Counted from the first letter of the stretch, positions 24,600-33,330 are shown. The stretch: DNA of 64,000 nt from CAWAWP01 sp963841205 (GCA_963841205.1 CAWJCH010000031.1:8262-72261), one strand, 5' to 3'. Notes: generated by a model from the sequence alone, not told the origin. Numbers and translations: made by a program.

Positions 24600-25269
24600 C
24601 TGGTCCGCGAGGGGGTAGTTTTGGCCTCCCGGCGTCAGTATTGGCGTCAATGGGCTTTTTGGGGGAGGCACGGAATCGGTCGACAACCCTTGTATTCCGG
24701 GTTTGTGAGGATGGGATGAGCCAGTATGCGTACACCCGCCTATTGTACGCCGCCGGAGCGCTCAACGGCAGGATACTTGTGATGAACGGCGCTCACGCCG
24801 CGAGGGGGCGGAAATGCGAGGGCCGGCGTAAGCGCGAGCTGTTGGGCGATTGGGCGGGGTCATGCCCTGCGAGGGGATGCCGAGGGGCTCTGCGGAAGGC
24901 GATGGCGGGGCTGTTCGCGCGCTTGTGGCGGGTGCCGCCGGTGGGCGAGGTCGCTTGAATTCAGGGGCGGCGTCGTGCTTCGTCGGAGCTTTTTCCGCTT
25001 CCTCCCGCTTTTGCATCATGATCGCGGCTTGGAGGCGGGAAATAAGGCATTTGCGGGGTGTCGGGCGCGGAAGCTCTTTTCGGTTTTCGGTTTGGGCTAG
25101 CCTCCATTCCGAAGGCGGCGGGGAGGGGAGACAGGTGGTGGGCGCGGCTTCGCGAACAGAAAGCTTGTTTAGAAACCAGTAGAGCACGGCGTGGCGGCGC
25201 GCGCAAGGATCGGGGAGGGACGCGCCGCCACGCAGGGCGTGACAATCGTGGCCTTTCGTGAGTTGGTGG
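24600..25269. other. Gene-free interval right of the integrative element
   Basis: 670 bases. Frames here are Arg/Gly/Pro-rich and unconvincing. It holds a 13-bp hairpin at 25189-25233. The right border of the integrative element probably lies here, but I could not find the matching direct repeat near 20.1 kb. Confidence 0.4.
25189..25233. repeat. Perfect 13-bp inverted repeat downstream of the PP2C gene
   Basis: GCGTGGCGGCGCG (25189-25201) pairs exactly with CGCGCCGCCACGC (25221-25233) around a 19-base loop. It lies 37 bases after the PP2C stop on the minus strand. No T-tract, so a terminator role is only possible. Confidence 0.6.
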
Positions 25270-27609
25270 CTAGGCTGCCGGCTCCGCGACGGTGAAGGCG
25301 AGCAGGTCGCTGCCGTCCCAGAGGAAGACGTCGAGCTGCGAGCCGTAGGCGGCGACGGCGAAGAGGCCGGGGTGCGTCACGGGATGCCCATAGACATACT
25401 GGTCCGACACCCCAGCCGCGGCACCGCCCCCTAACCCGCCGGGCAGCCGCAGGATGCGCGAATGCGTCGGGTCGCCCACCAACACCTGATTCGCCTGTGC
25501 CGGGTCCAGCGCGACGGTGGCGCTCGACCCTAGCCTGCCCGTTTCGCCAGCCACTGGCGTCGGCACCGTCCCGCCGCTGTACGCATCGGGCGAGCTCGTG
25601 TCCACCGGCGGCCGCTTGCTGAGGGTGCCGATGACGCTGGTGTGGTCCGCGTCGAACTGCCTGAAGCTGCCGTCCGCGAGCAGCGCGTAGAGCGCGGTGG
25701 GCGAGGCGGCCAGCGAGTCGGCGGGCTGCGGCAGCGCGAGCACCGGCGCGGCGGCCGTGGCGCCCTTCACGATCTGCCAGACGCCGGGACCGCCCGTCCC
25801 CGCGAAGGCGACGTAGGCCGTGGCGCCCGAGACCGCCAGCACGCTCGGTGTCTGCCCCGCGGCCGCAGGCACCGTCACATCAAGTGCGGTGGTGATCTTC
25901 GGCGAACCGTCCGCGTTCGCACCGTTTGGCTGCACCGAGATCACCTGTGTCGCGCCGCCGATGAGCGAAACGAGCGCGAAGAGGGTGGCGCCGTCGGCGG
26001 CCACGGCGAGGACCCCGGTCGTCCCCGCGATGGCGAGCGGGTAGCAAGTCGCGCCCGACGCCGGTGCGCCGGAGGCATCGAGCGCCGTGCTGATCTGGTA
26101 CAGCACGCCGCCGCTGAGGGCGTAGAGCATCTGCGCGGCGGGCGGCGCGGCACCGGCCTTGGCGGCGGGCGGCTCGACGGCGGTGAAGCCGCTGACGGCG
26201 CTCAGCGTCGTGGACGCGCCGGTCGTCCCCTCCGGCGGCGCGCAGGAGATCGCGTAGGTCGCGATGCCGGTCGGCGAGACCAGCCTGATGGCGTTGGTCG
26301 AGTTGTAGCGATCCAACGTCTTCTGTACGGCCGGCGTCAACTCCGTCGTCAGTACCGACCGCACATTGGCGACGCTGGCGGAGTCGAGCTGCGCGTTGTG
26401 AAGGTCGGCGACCAGCCGCTGCTGCACCTGCGAGAGCGCGACGAGCGCCTGGCTGGGGTCCTGGCTCGGGGCCGCCGAGATGGTGTTTCGCGCGTCGCTG
26501 ATGTCATTTTGCGCGTGCGTCGTGGCGGCGCGAGAAGCGGCGATGGGCCCGTTGGTGTAGTCCCAGACGCCGAACGCGAGCGCGATCACCGCCGCCGCCG
26601 CGAGCAGCCGCAAGGCATTGATCGCGACGCGGCCGGCGGTCGACCGCCGCGCCTTCTTCTTGCCGCCGAGTTTGGTGGTAGGCGTCGCCGCCAGCGCACC
26701 CGAGGTATGCTTGACCGCCGGCATGCGCGGCGAGGAGTAGATCGGCAGCGGCTGCGTGATGGCCCCGTCGGGGCTGGTGGTGGCCTCAGGTGGCAACGAG
26801 AGCGTGTCGGTAATCGCGGGCACTTCGAGCAGCTGCACCAGCACGGCGGTAATATTGTCGGGGCCGCCGTTCTCGTTCGCCATGTCTACCAGCGCCTGCA
26901 CGCTCTCGTCGGGCTGGTTGGCCTGCACGACGGTGCGCTCGATGGCATCCTCTTCGACGTAGCCGTGCAAGCCGTCGCTGCACAGCAAAATGCGATCACC
27001 CTGTTGCAGCTTCTCGATGAAGAGGTCGGCGTTTACGTTCGGCTGCGTGCCCAGGCTCCGCGTGATCACGTTGCGATGCGCGTGGACGCGCGCTTGCTCC
27101 TCGGTCAGCACCCCCGCGCGCACCTGCTCGGCAACCCACGAGTGGTCGAGCGTCACCTGGCGCAGCTTGCCATCGCGGGCGATGTAGGCACGGCTGTCGC
27201 CGATGTTGACGAAGTAGGCGCGCCCGCCGTTGATCAGCAGCGTGACGCAGGTGGTGCCCATGCCAGCCACCTCGGGGTGTTCTGCGGCGTACTCGAAGAT
27301 GCGCTCGTTGGCGGCGCGTATGGCATCAGCGAGGTTGTCGATGACATCCGTGTGGGTCGAGGCGAAGTAGGTGTCGCGGATGGTATTGACGCCGATCTCC
27401 GCGGCGACCTCTCCAGCAGCATGGCCGCCCATGCCGTCGCAGACCACGAAGAGCGCACCCTTCTTCGCTAGCTCCGCCTCGTCCGCCGGGACGTGGTGCG
27501 TCGTGTTGTCCTGGTTGCGCTCGCGCCTGCGGCCGACGTCCGTCAGCCCGGCGGCGGCCAAGCGAAGTCTCTTGCCCAACACCAACCCCCCGCCAACTGG
27601 GTTTCCCAC
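25270..27609 (-). CDS. PP2C-family protein phosphatase with membrane segment and extracytoplasmic domain
   Basis: 779 aa. Cytoplasmic Ser/Thr phosphatase domain (about 15-265) with metal-binding motifs GLTDVGRRRERNQD, FVVCDGMGGHAAGEVA (Asp58), GMGTTCVTLL, VNIGDSRAYIARDG, LLCSDGLHGYV and NENGGPDNITAVLV. A Pro/Thr linker leads to a basic stretch (GGKKKARRSTAGR) and one transmembrane helix (LLAAAAVIALAFGVWDY, near 350). The remaining about 420 residues are outside and look like a repeat-rich beta-propeller-like fold (YALSGGVLYQIS, LYALLADGSFRQF). This layout matches phosphatases that oppose PASTA-type kinases. GTG start with GGAAGGGG upstream. No kinase gene is adjacent. Confidence 0.85.
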   Translation of the reverse strand: MGNPVGGGLVLGKRLRLAAAGLTDVGRRRERNQDNTTHHVPADEAELAKKGALFVVCDGMGGHAAGEVAAEIGVNTIRDTYFASTHTDVIDNLADAIRAANERIFEYAAEHPEVAGMGTTCVTLLINGGRAYFVNIGDSRAYIARDGKLRQVTLDHSWVAEQVRAGVLTEEQARVHAHRNVITRSLGTQPNVNADLFIEKLQQGDRILLCSDGLHGYVEEDAIERTVVQANQPDESVQALVDMANENGGPDNITAVLVQLLEVPAITDTLSLPPEATTSPDGAITQPLPIYSSPRMPAVKHTSGALAATPTTKLGGKKKARRSTAGRVAINALRLLAAAAVIALAFGVWDYTNGPIAASRAATTHAQNDISDARNTISAAPSQDPSQALVALSQVQQRLVADLHNAQLDSASVANVRSVLTTELTPAVQKTLDRYNSTNAIRLVSPTGIATYAISCAPPEGTTGASTTLSAVSGFTAVEPPAAKAGAAPPAAQMLYALSGGVLYQISTALDASGAPASGATCYPLAIAGTTGVLAVAADGATLFALVSLIGGATQVISVQPNGANADGSPKITTALDVTVPAAAGQTPSVLAVSGATAYVAFAGTGGPGVWQIVKGATAAAPVLALPQPADSLAASPTALYALLADGSFRQFDADHTSVIGTLSKRPPVDTSSPDAYSGGTVPTPVAGETGRLGSSATVALDPAQANQVLVGDPTHSRILRLPGGLGGGAAAGVSDQYVYGHPVTHPGLFAVAAYGSQLDVFLWDGSDLLAFTVAEPAA

Positions 27610-27847
27610 GCTACTGCCCTTCCCCGCTGCCCACGCCCGCGGACGCCGCCCATTCTACACCCAGCCCGCCCACTTGGCAACGAAGTCCGCCCGATTGGGC
27701 ATGGTGCGTGAGCCGCGCGACGCGATACAATCCCCTACACTTCTCCGTATTCTAGAACGAGTCGGCTCGTCATACGGCACACCACATTGAGCGGGCAGCG
27801 TTCCAGTCTCGCGGGCGCGGGGCGCGTGACGCTCTAGGGCAAAGAGC

Positions 27848-28960
27848 GTGCCCGCCGGAGAGAAAGCGCCAATCATCATGCCAGGAGGCGGTAACGCTCG
27901 ACCGACGCTGGTCTTACCCGTAACGCTGAGCGGTGAACCAGCGAGCGCGACGGCGCAGGCAGCCGAGCTGCTGCGCGCCGGGCGTCTCGTCGCTTTCCCG
28001 ACCGAGACGGTCTACGGCCTCGGTGCCAACGCGACGAACCCCGAGGCGGTTGAGGCCATCTTCGCCGCGAAAGGACGACCGCACAGCGATCCGCTGATCG
28101 TGCACATCCCTGGGGCCACCGAACTCGCGACGGTCGCTTCCGCGATCCCCCCCCTTGCGCTGCAACTGGCCGAGCAATTCTGGCCGGGACCGCTGACGCT
28201 CATCCTGCCGCGGGGACTCGCGATCAGCCCCGCCGTCTCGGCGGGAGGCGACACCGTCGGTGTGCGCGTGCCGCGACACCCGGTGGCGCTCGAGCTGCTA
28301 CGCGCGACTGGCGTGCCGGTGGCGGCCCCCAGCGCGAATCGCTTCATGCACACCAGCCCTACGACGGCGGCGCACGTCTTGGCCGACCTCGACGGCCGCA
28401 TCGATTGCCTGCTGGACGCCGGACCCTGCGAGGTCGGCGTCGAATCGACCGTGCTCGACCTGACTAGCCAGCCGCCGCGCGTGCTGCGTCCCGGCGGCGT
28501 GACCCTCGAAGCGCTACGCGAGCTCGTGCCTGACGTGCAGGGTCCGCGATCGAGCGCCGCGTATCCGAGCGATGCGCCCGCCCTCGCGCCGGGACAGACG
28601 GAGCGTCACTACGCGCCGAGCGCGCACTTGGTCGTCTTCGACGCGTCCGGCGCGGCGGCGCTGGCGGCGATGCGCGCTGAGGCGCTGGCGGCACTGGCGC
28701 GAGGCGAGCGGGTCGGCGCGCTGCTGGCCGACGACGAGGCCGACATGCTCGCCACGTTGCCCGTCTCGCTGGTGACGCTCGGCATGAGCAGCGATCTCGC
28801 CGCGATCTCGCGGACACTCTACGCGGGCCTGCGCGACCTCGACGAGCTGGGGCTCGACCTGCTGCTCGCCCACACCTTCGGCCAAGCGGGCCTCGGCCTG
28901 GCGCTGTGGGATCGCCTTCGCCGCGCGGCGGGAGGCACCCTCCGCAGCGTGGCGGAATGA
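27848..28960 (+). CDS. ywlC: Threonylcarbamoyl-AMP synthase (Sua5/YwlC)
   Basis: About 370 aa. Makes threonylcarbamoyl-AMP from Thr, bicarbonate and ATP for the t6A37 modification of tRNAs. The YrdC domain is clear: AAELLRAGRLVAFPTETVYG, LGANATNPEAVEAIFAAKGR, HSDPLIVHIP, FWPGPLTLILPR, VGVRVPRHPVALELL and VAAPSANRFMHTSPTTAAHV. The linker with LRPGGVTLEAL and TERHYAPSAHLVVF leads to a C-terminal Sua5 domain ending GLALWDRLRRAAGG, so this is the long Sua5 form. GTG 27848 and ATG 27878 are both possible starts. Confidence 0.9.
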   Translation: MPAGEKAPIIMPGGGNARPTLVLPVTLSGEPASATAQAAELLRAGRLVAFPTETVYGLGANATNPEAVEAIFAAKGRPHSDPLIVHIPGATELATVASAIPPLALQLAEQFWPGPLTLILPRGLAISPAVSAGGDTVGVRVPRHPVALELLRATGVPVAAPSANRFMHTSPTTAAHVLADLDGRIDCLLDAGPCEVGVESTVLDLTSQPPRVLRPGGVTLEALRELVPDVQGPRSSAAYPSDAPALAPGQTERHYAPSAHLVVFDASGAAALAAMRAEALAALARGERVGALLADDEADMLATLPVSLVTLGMSSDLAAISRTLYAGLRDLDELGLDLLLAHTFGQAGLGLALWDRLRRAAGGTLRSVAE

Positions 28961-29339
28961 GAATGGACGCCTCCCGGCTTGAAGGCCAGGGTAATCTCGC
29001 TTGGCGCGCGGTGCAATGCCCATGAACCCAAGCCGATTCGGCATGCTAACTGACCTGACAGAAAAGGGCTTTAGCCCGCCGCAAGCCGCTGGGTGTTAAC
29101 CCGGGCGGTGCGGCGTCCAGGGCTTTCGCCCACAGCCTGGTGGCATTGCCGTTTTCCTGCCCATCAGGCAGACGACCTCGGTGGACTCTTTGCACCTCGC
29201 CAAGTGCATGCTGTTTGCCGGTTCCGTGGTACCTCGTTCCCACACGGGGAAAAGCAGCAACGGGCCTTGGACGCGGTGCCATGCGGTTGAGCCAGCGTTT
29301 TTTCGAGAGCCTAGCTCGCCTGGCGATGCCTGCAACGTC
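28961..29339. other. Non-coding interval with short hairpins
   Basis: No gene seen. Contains the hairpin GGGCTTTAGCCC (29066-29077) and a weaker one around CAGGGCTTTCGCCC (29119 region). Minus-strand frames end NATRLWAKALDAAPPGL, which may be decayed TnpB-element DNA. Confidence 0.35.
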
Positions 29340-29445
29340 CGCTTGGGCGGGGGCACCGCCTTCAGGCGCGAACGGGCAGGGGTGGATACAATCATCCCAT
29401 CAGACCCGTAGCCTGAGCACCCATGGGGCTTTTGCCCCCGTGGAG
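29340..29445 (+). pseudogene. Remnant of a TnpB gene 3' end with its hairpin
   Basis: GGGCGGGGGCACCGCCTTC (29345-29363) is identical over 19 bases to the 3' end of tnpB copy 2 (45641-45659). It reads AWAGAPPSGANGQGW in the frame corresponding to RAGAPPSGTGADG there. About 60 bases later a hairpin, CATGGGGC-TTTT-GCCCCCGTG (29422-29442), stands in the place of the right-end hairpin of that copy. Confidence 0.5.
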
Positions 29446-29547
29446 TGTCAGGAAACCAGCGCCGGCTGATGCGAGGGCGGCACAGGTTCAGCGCAATCGT
29501 CGCCGCACGCGCGCCGGACTTCAGTCGGCGACGCCGTGCGCTGGCAC

Positions 29548-29595
29548 TTCAGTGCCTCGATCCTTCAGTGCCTCGATCCTTCAGTGCCTCGATTC
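29548..29595. repeat. Tandem repeat, 16-base unit, three copies
   Basis: TTCAGTGCCTCGATCC repeats at 29548, 29564 and 29580; the last copy has one or two changes at its end. Confidence 0.8.
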
Positions 29596-29678
29596 AGCGC
29601 GTCTGGGATGAGGCCCTTCACCTTTTCAGGAATTCGCCCCAGCATTTGTGCCGGGAAACCCCATACCGCGAAGGGGCG

Positions 29679-30293
29679 TCACCCGTGGGGCGCGAGCGCG
29701 GCGGGCGAGGGCGCATCGTCGGGCAGCAGCGCGTACATGCCGTCGTAGAACGAGCGGACGTAGGGCGGGATCAGGCGCATGTCGGCCATCATGCCGCTCG
29801 CCAGCCCGGCGTACATCTCCCAGTCGTTGCGCTCGACCAGCATCCCCGCCCAGCCTTGCTCCGGGATGCCGTGGATGTAGCCGTAGGCGAGCCGCGCCAT
29901 GCGGGCGTAACGCGGATCGGTCTCGTTTGAGAGCGTGATGGTCGTCTGCATCATCGCCTCCTCCTGCCCGATGCGCCGCCCGTGCCACCACGCGTGCGCC
30001 AGCTCGTGGATCGCCGCCTCGTACTGCGCGGTGAACAGCTGCACCTTGTTCTGATCGGGAATCCAGAAACCGCCGCCACGCGTGCTCTGCAGGTCGATTA
30101 CCTCGAAGGCGATCTGCGTCGAGAGCCAGCGCCGCGCCTCGTCGGTGTAGGGGAAGCGCGTCAACACGTCGGCCAGGAAAACGGCGGCGTCTTCGGCGGG
30201 GGAAGGCGCGGCGGAGGACGGTGTCGGAGCGGCGATTACCTTGTCCTCGCCCCAGCGGCGCAGACGATCCAGCGTCGAGCGGAACCGATCCAT
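29679..30293 (-). CDS. Putative zinc metallopeptidase, 204 aa
   Basis: Start MDRFRSTLDRLRRWG with an AGAGGCG-like site upstream. The centre has an HExxH zinc motif, QYEAAIHELAHAWWHGRR, inside a helix, with possible third ligands in the downstream helices (ERNDWEMYAGLASGMMADMR). The flanks contain conserved-looking aromatic blocks (GGGFWIPDQNKVQLFTAQ, LAYGYIHGIPEQGWAG). No signal peptide or membrane helix, so it acts in the cytoplasm if active. No named family recognised; HELAH alone can occur by chance, but its helical context and Gly/Trp neighbours are typical. It follows the alpha/beta hydrolase gene by 24 bases in the same direction. Confidence 0.6.
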   Translation of the reverse strand: MDRFRSTLDRLRRWGEDKVIAAPTPSSAAPSPAEDAAVFLADVLTRFPYTDEARRWLSTQIAFEVIDLQSTRGGGFWIPDQNKVQLFTAQYEAAIHELAHAWWHGRRIGQEEAMMQTTITLSNETDPRYARMARLAYGYIHGIPEQGWAGMLVERNDWEMYAGLASGMMADMRLIPPYVRSFYDGMYALLPDDAPSPAALAPHG

Positions 30294-30317
30294 ATCTCGC
30301 CTCTTTCGCATCGCGCG

Positions 30318-31256
30318 CTACGACATCTGCGCGGCGGCAAGCTCCGCGGTGCCGAGCAGCCCGTCGAGCGCGGCATAGCAACGCAGTGGCTGTTGCAGGA
30401 ACGGCAGGTGACCCGCCTCAGGCAGCGTCACCTCCAGCGCGCCGTGACCGCCAAGCGACTCCGCTGCCAGGTGCGCCTCCGGTCCCGTGACGAGCGGGTC
30501 CAACGCGCCGCGCATCACGATGGTGGGCAATTCGATCGTCTTCGCCGTCGCCACGAGGCTCGCCTGCGCGTGCGCGGACGTCACGTCGCGCCAGAGGGCG
30601 GAACGAGCGGCGAGCGACGCGCGAAATCCCGCTGCGTCGCGGATGGCGCGGTGGCGCGCGGCTGCGGCCTTCACCTCGGCTGTCGTGTCGGGTCCGAGGG
30701 CGAGCGAGGTAGCCAGCGGATCGATTAACGCGGCGAGCGAGGCGCTGCTCGCGAGGCGCGAGACGAGGCGTGAGGAGCGCGCGCCGGTGGAGAAGCCGAC
30801 GGGTCCGAGCAGCGCCAGCCCCAGCACCCGTCGTGGATGCCCGGCCGCGTAGCGCAGCGCGACCGCCCCCGCGATACCGTTGGCGACGAGCACGCCGCGC
30901 GCGATACCCAGCCCGTCCAGCCAGCCGGCGAGCACCTCGACGTAGCCCTCAACCGAATACGTGTAGTCCGCCGGCGGGATGGCCGACGCGCCGAAGCCGG
31001 GCCAGTCCGGCGCGAAGACGCGGCGCTCACCCGCGAAGCGCTCCAGCAGCGGCGCGTAGTCACCCCAGACGAAACCGATCTCCGGCAGCACAATCAGCGG
31101 CACGCGGGGCAATAGGCCACGCTGGTCGTCGTTCATCGCCGCGACGAGCCGCAGCCCGTTCACCATCACGCCACGCTCGACGATCCGTGGCGTGCCGCCG
31201 TTGCTGGTGGCTCCGGCAGTCTGCCGCGGCGCGGACGCGTTCGGCTCGTCGGGCAT
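30318..31256 (-). CDS. Alpha/beta hydrolase-fold protein lacking the nucleophile Ser
   Basis: 312 aa. The fold is clear: VPLIVLPEIGFVWGDYAPLL (oxyanion strand), VFAPDWPGFGASAIP, the nucleophile elbow, IVMRGALDPLVTGPEAHLA (acid Asp) and VTLPEAGHLPFLQQPLRCY (His). The elbow reads GVLVANGIAGAVALRYA, where relatives have NSMGG or similar; the Ser position is Gly127. So Asp and His remain but the nucleophile is missing, which suggests a non-hydrolytic or altered role. It lies 30 bases after the ArsA gene and 24 before the metallopeptidase gene, so the three form an operon. Confidence 0.75.
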   Translation of the reverse strand: MPDEPNASAPRQTAGATSNGGTPRIVERGVMVNGLRLVAAMNDDQRGLLPRVPLIVLPEIGFVWGDYAPLLERFAGERRVFAPDWPGFGASAIPPADYTYSVEGYVEVLAGWLDGLGIARGVLVANGIAGAVALRYAAGHPRRVLGLALLGPVGFSTGARSSRLVSRLASSASLAALIDPLATSLALGPDTTAEVKAAAARHRAIRDAAGFRASLAARSALWRDVTSAHAQASLVATAKTIELPTIVMRGALDPLVTGPEAHLAAESLGGHGALEVTLPEAGHLPFLQQPLRCYAALDGLLGTAELAAAQMS

Positions 31257-31286
31257 GTGTCCGTTGCTCCCGAACTCTGTTGGCGA

Positions 31287-32504
31287 TCAAGCGCTCCTGG
31301 CGCCGGTCGCCGCGGTGGCGCCGACTGTCGCATTGGCGCTGACGGGGCCGAAGGTGACTTCGAGCGCGCCGTTGACCATGCGGGCGACGGTGGCCTCCAG
31401 CGGCACCAGCACCGTCGGCAGGGCGATGTCGCGCTTGAAGTTGCCGATCTCGACGATCAACTCATCGCCCTTCTTCAGCATACCAACTTTTGCCATCTCG
31501 ACGTGCGGCAACGGCAACCGCAGCAGGTACGTGTCGCCCAGCTTGATCAGCTCCTGCGGCGAGCCGCGATGGAAGACCTGCGTCGGGTCCGCGCCGCCCC
31601 AGACCTCCGCGCCAAGCTCCGCCAGCGCCGAAGGACCGAGGATCTCGCGCGAGCGATACGGCGCGTCCCAGACGGGCAGCGGTGCGAAGGTCGTGTGGAT
31701 CTGCTCGTAATAGGCGCGCTGCTGGGACGCCATGTCGCGCAGCAGCGCGTCGGCATACGCCCCACCCGCCGGCGCGGGCAGGACGCGATTGCACACCACG
31801 CCGTCGATGGGATAGCCGAAGAGCGCGAGATACGTCTCGGCGCGTAACGCTTCCTTGATGACCATCTTCTCCGGCGTAACGACGAGGCGATACGAGCTGA
31901 TGTCGGGATCCGTCAGCACGCCGCGCAGCATGGTAACCTGATCGTTCAGCTTCTGCAAAGACTCCAGCACGTTAACGCCGGGCAGGAAGGCCTTGAGCAG
32001 CGGCTTGGCGGCATTCAGCGCCATGCCCTTCCAGCCCTTAGCCTGGTTGGCGTACCATAGGAACGTCTCGGGCATGCTCAGCAAGCGCACCGTCTCGCCG
32101 GTCGGCGCCGCGTCCACCACCACCACGTCGTAGGTGCCATCGCGCGCCTGCCGGTGAATGTTGAGCAGCCCGACGATCTCGTCCATGCCGGGGACTAGCG
32201 CCATCTCCTCGGCGGCCACGTCGTTGAAGCCCTGCTTCTTCAGCACAGTGGTGACGTATTCCTGCATGCGGCCCCAGTGCGATCGCATCTCGTCGAGGAC
32301 GTTGATCTCCTGCGCCCAGAGCTTCTCCGCCACCTGCTGCGGCTCGGCGGTCAAGGGCACGTCCAGGGCATCGGCGAGGCTGTGCGCGAGGTCCGTGCTG
32401 ACGACGAGCGTGCGCTTGCCAAGCGCCGCCGCGCGCGCGGCGGTGGCTGCCGCCATCGTCGTTTTGCCGACGCCGCCCTTGCCGAGATAAAGAATCAACC
32501 GCAT
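31287..32504 (-). CDS. ArsA/GET3-family ATPase with C-terminal HSP20-like domain
   Basis: 405 aa. Deviant Walker A at the N terminus (MRLILYLGKGGVGKTTMAAA), switch I region (VVSTDLAHSLADALD), A-loop motif DVVVVDAAPTGETVRLLSMP and KMVIKEALRAETYLALFGYP. The Cys pair for arsenite is absent. The last about 90 residues (TYLLRLPLPHVEMAKVGMLK, DELIVEIGNFKRDIALP) form the ArsA_HSP20 beta-sandwich found in Chloroflexota and other phototroph-related ArsA proteins. Function is uncertain: probably an ATP-driven targeting or chaperone factor, not an arsenite pump, since no ArsB gene is nearby. First gene of a three-gene operon. Confidence 0.85.
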   Translation of the reverse strand: MRLILYLGKGGVGKTTMAAATAARAAALGKRTLVVSTDLAHSLADALDVPLTAEPQQVAEKLWAQEINVLDEMRSHWGRMQEYVTTVLKKQGFNDVAAEEMALVPGMDEIVGLLNIHRQARDGTYDVVVVDAAPTGETVRLLSMPETFLWYANQAKGWKGMALNAAKPLLKAFLPGVNVLESLQKLNDQVTMLRGVLTDPDISSYRLVVTPEKMVIKEALRAETYLALFGYPIDGVVCNRVLPAPAGGAYADALLRDMASQQRAYYEQIHTTFAPLPVWDAPYRSREILGPSALAELGAEVWGGADPTQVFHRGSPQELIKLGDTYLLRLPLPHVEMAKVGMLKKGDELIVEIGNFKRDIALPTVLVPLEATVARMVNGALEVTFGPVSANATVGATAATGARSA

Positions 32505-32698
32505 ATGTCCTGGCTCCTCTGGGGTCCGCGCGAGTCGTGTGTATGTGCCGCTTCGCAGCGTGGTGAAGGTCGCGCGTTCACGTCCCTGCTACTACGCCGC
32601 GTTGGCGCGGAAGTTGTAGGGATGAGTATGACGGCGGTGCTCGGCCACCAGCCCGATGCCAGCGACGAGGCCAGCGCGTATGAGGTGTGCGCCTGCTC

Positions 32699-32870
32699 GC
32701 CATCGCCCTCGGCGGCGCGCTCTACCGCGCCATCCAGGGCCATATCGCCGCAACGGCTACGATGTCTTCACACAGCGCGCGCATCTCTGCAGCTGGCAAG
32801 CTCGCCGCGATCCCGCCGACCGGGCTGCGAGTGCGGCTGGCGGGCCGAACGAAATGTAGCGCGGGCAAAC
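32699..32870 (+). pseudogene. Possible phytoene synthase C-terminal remnant
   Basis: Three short blocks in three frames line up as one protein end: LAIALGGALYRAIQGHIAA, then NGYDVFTQRAHLCSWQ, then KLAAIPPTGLRVRLAGR. The order ALYRAI..I...GYDVF.RRA....KL resembles the C terminus of squalene/phytoene synthases. Two shifts within 100 bases show decay. The rest of the gene is not visible upstream (32505-32698). The family call is moderate. Confidence 0.4.
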
Positions 32871-32928
32871 GCCACTCAACACTGGAATGGGAGAGCATGC
32901 ACCATGAGCGTCCACTGACCTTTCCATC

Positions 32929-33330
32929 TCACTTTGCGGTGAGCTCGAGGATTCCCCCCAGACCTGTTCTGAAGCCGATTCGCTCGTTAAATCCGCGTAT
33001 CTCTGGCAAATAGTCGACGTGGACGATGGAGATTCCATGGGTGCGCATATGCGCGAGGGCGCTTCGAATGAGTTGGCTGCCAATGCCCTGCCCTTGCCAG
33101 TCGGGATGCACAATCACGTCGAGCAATGCGGCATGGCGTATACCGTCGCTGAGAATTGCGTACCACGCGACGAGTTGTCCTCGTTCATCGCGGCCGCCCA
33201 CGGTCGCCCAGTACCGCTGGAGTGCCACTGGGTAATCCGAATCCATGCGGCTCCGCCCAACTGCCTCTCGAAGGTCGAGCACGGATGTAGGCGCAAGTGT
33301 CGGGTTCAGCTCTATCGTGATTGTGCTCAT
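32929..33330 (-). CDS. GNAT-family N-acetyltransferase, 133 aa
   Basis: Acetyl-CoA-dependent transferase; substrate unknown. Motif A with the pyrophosphate loop is DVIVHPDWQGQGIGSQLIRS (QGQGIG). The C-terminal strand VHVDYLPEIRGFNERIGFRT matches motif B. The length is at the short end for the fold but complete. Divergent from the phytoene-synthase-like remnant; the next gene on the strand starts 200 bases away. Confidence 0.85.
   Translation of the reverse strand: MSTITIELNPTLAPTSVLDLREAVGRSRMDSDYPVALQRYWATVGGRDERGQLVAWYAILSDGIRHAALLDVIVHPDWQGQGIGSQLIRSALAHMRTHGISIVHVDYLPEIRGFNERIGFRTGLGGILELTAK

Noticed and set aside
24762..25187. Minus-strand 141-aa Pro/Arg/Ser-rich frame right of the integrative element.
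   Set aside because: Composition and lack of a start signal suggest chance in high-GC DNA.
20100..25260. Direct repeats or a tRNA serving as attachment site of the integrative element.
   Set aside because: I searched both flanks by eye and found no matching repeat or tRNA-like sequence; borders stay undefined.
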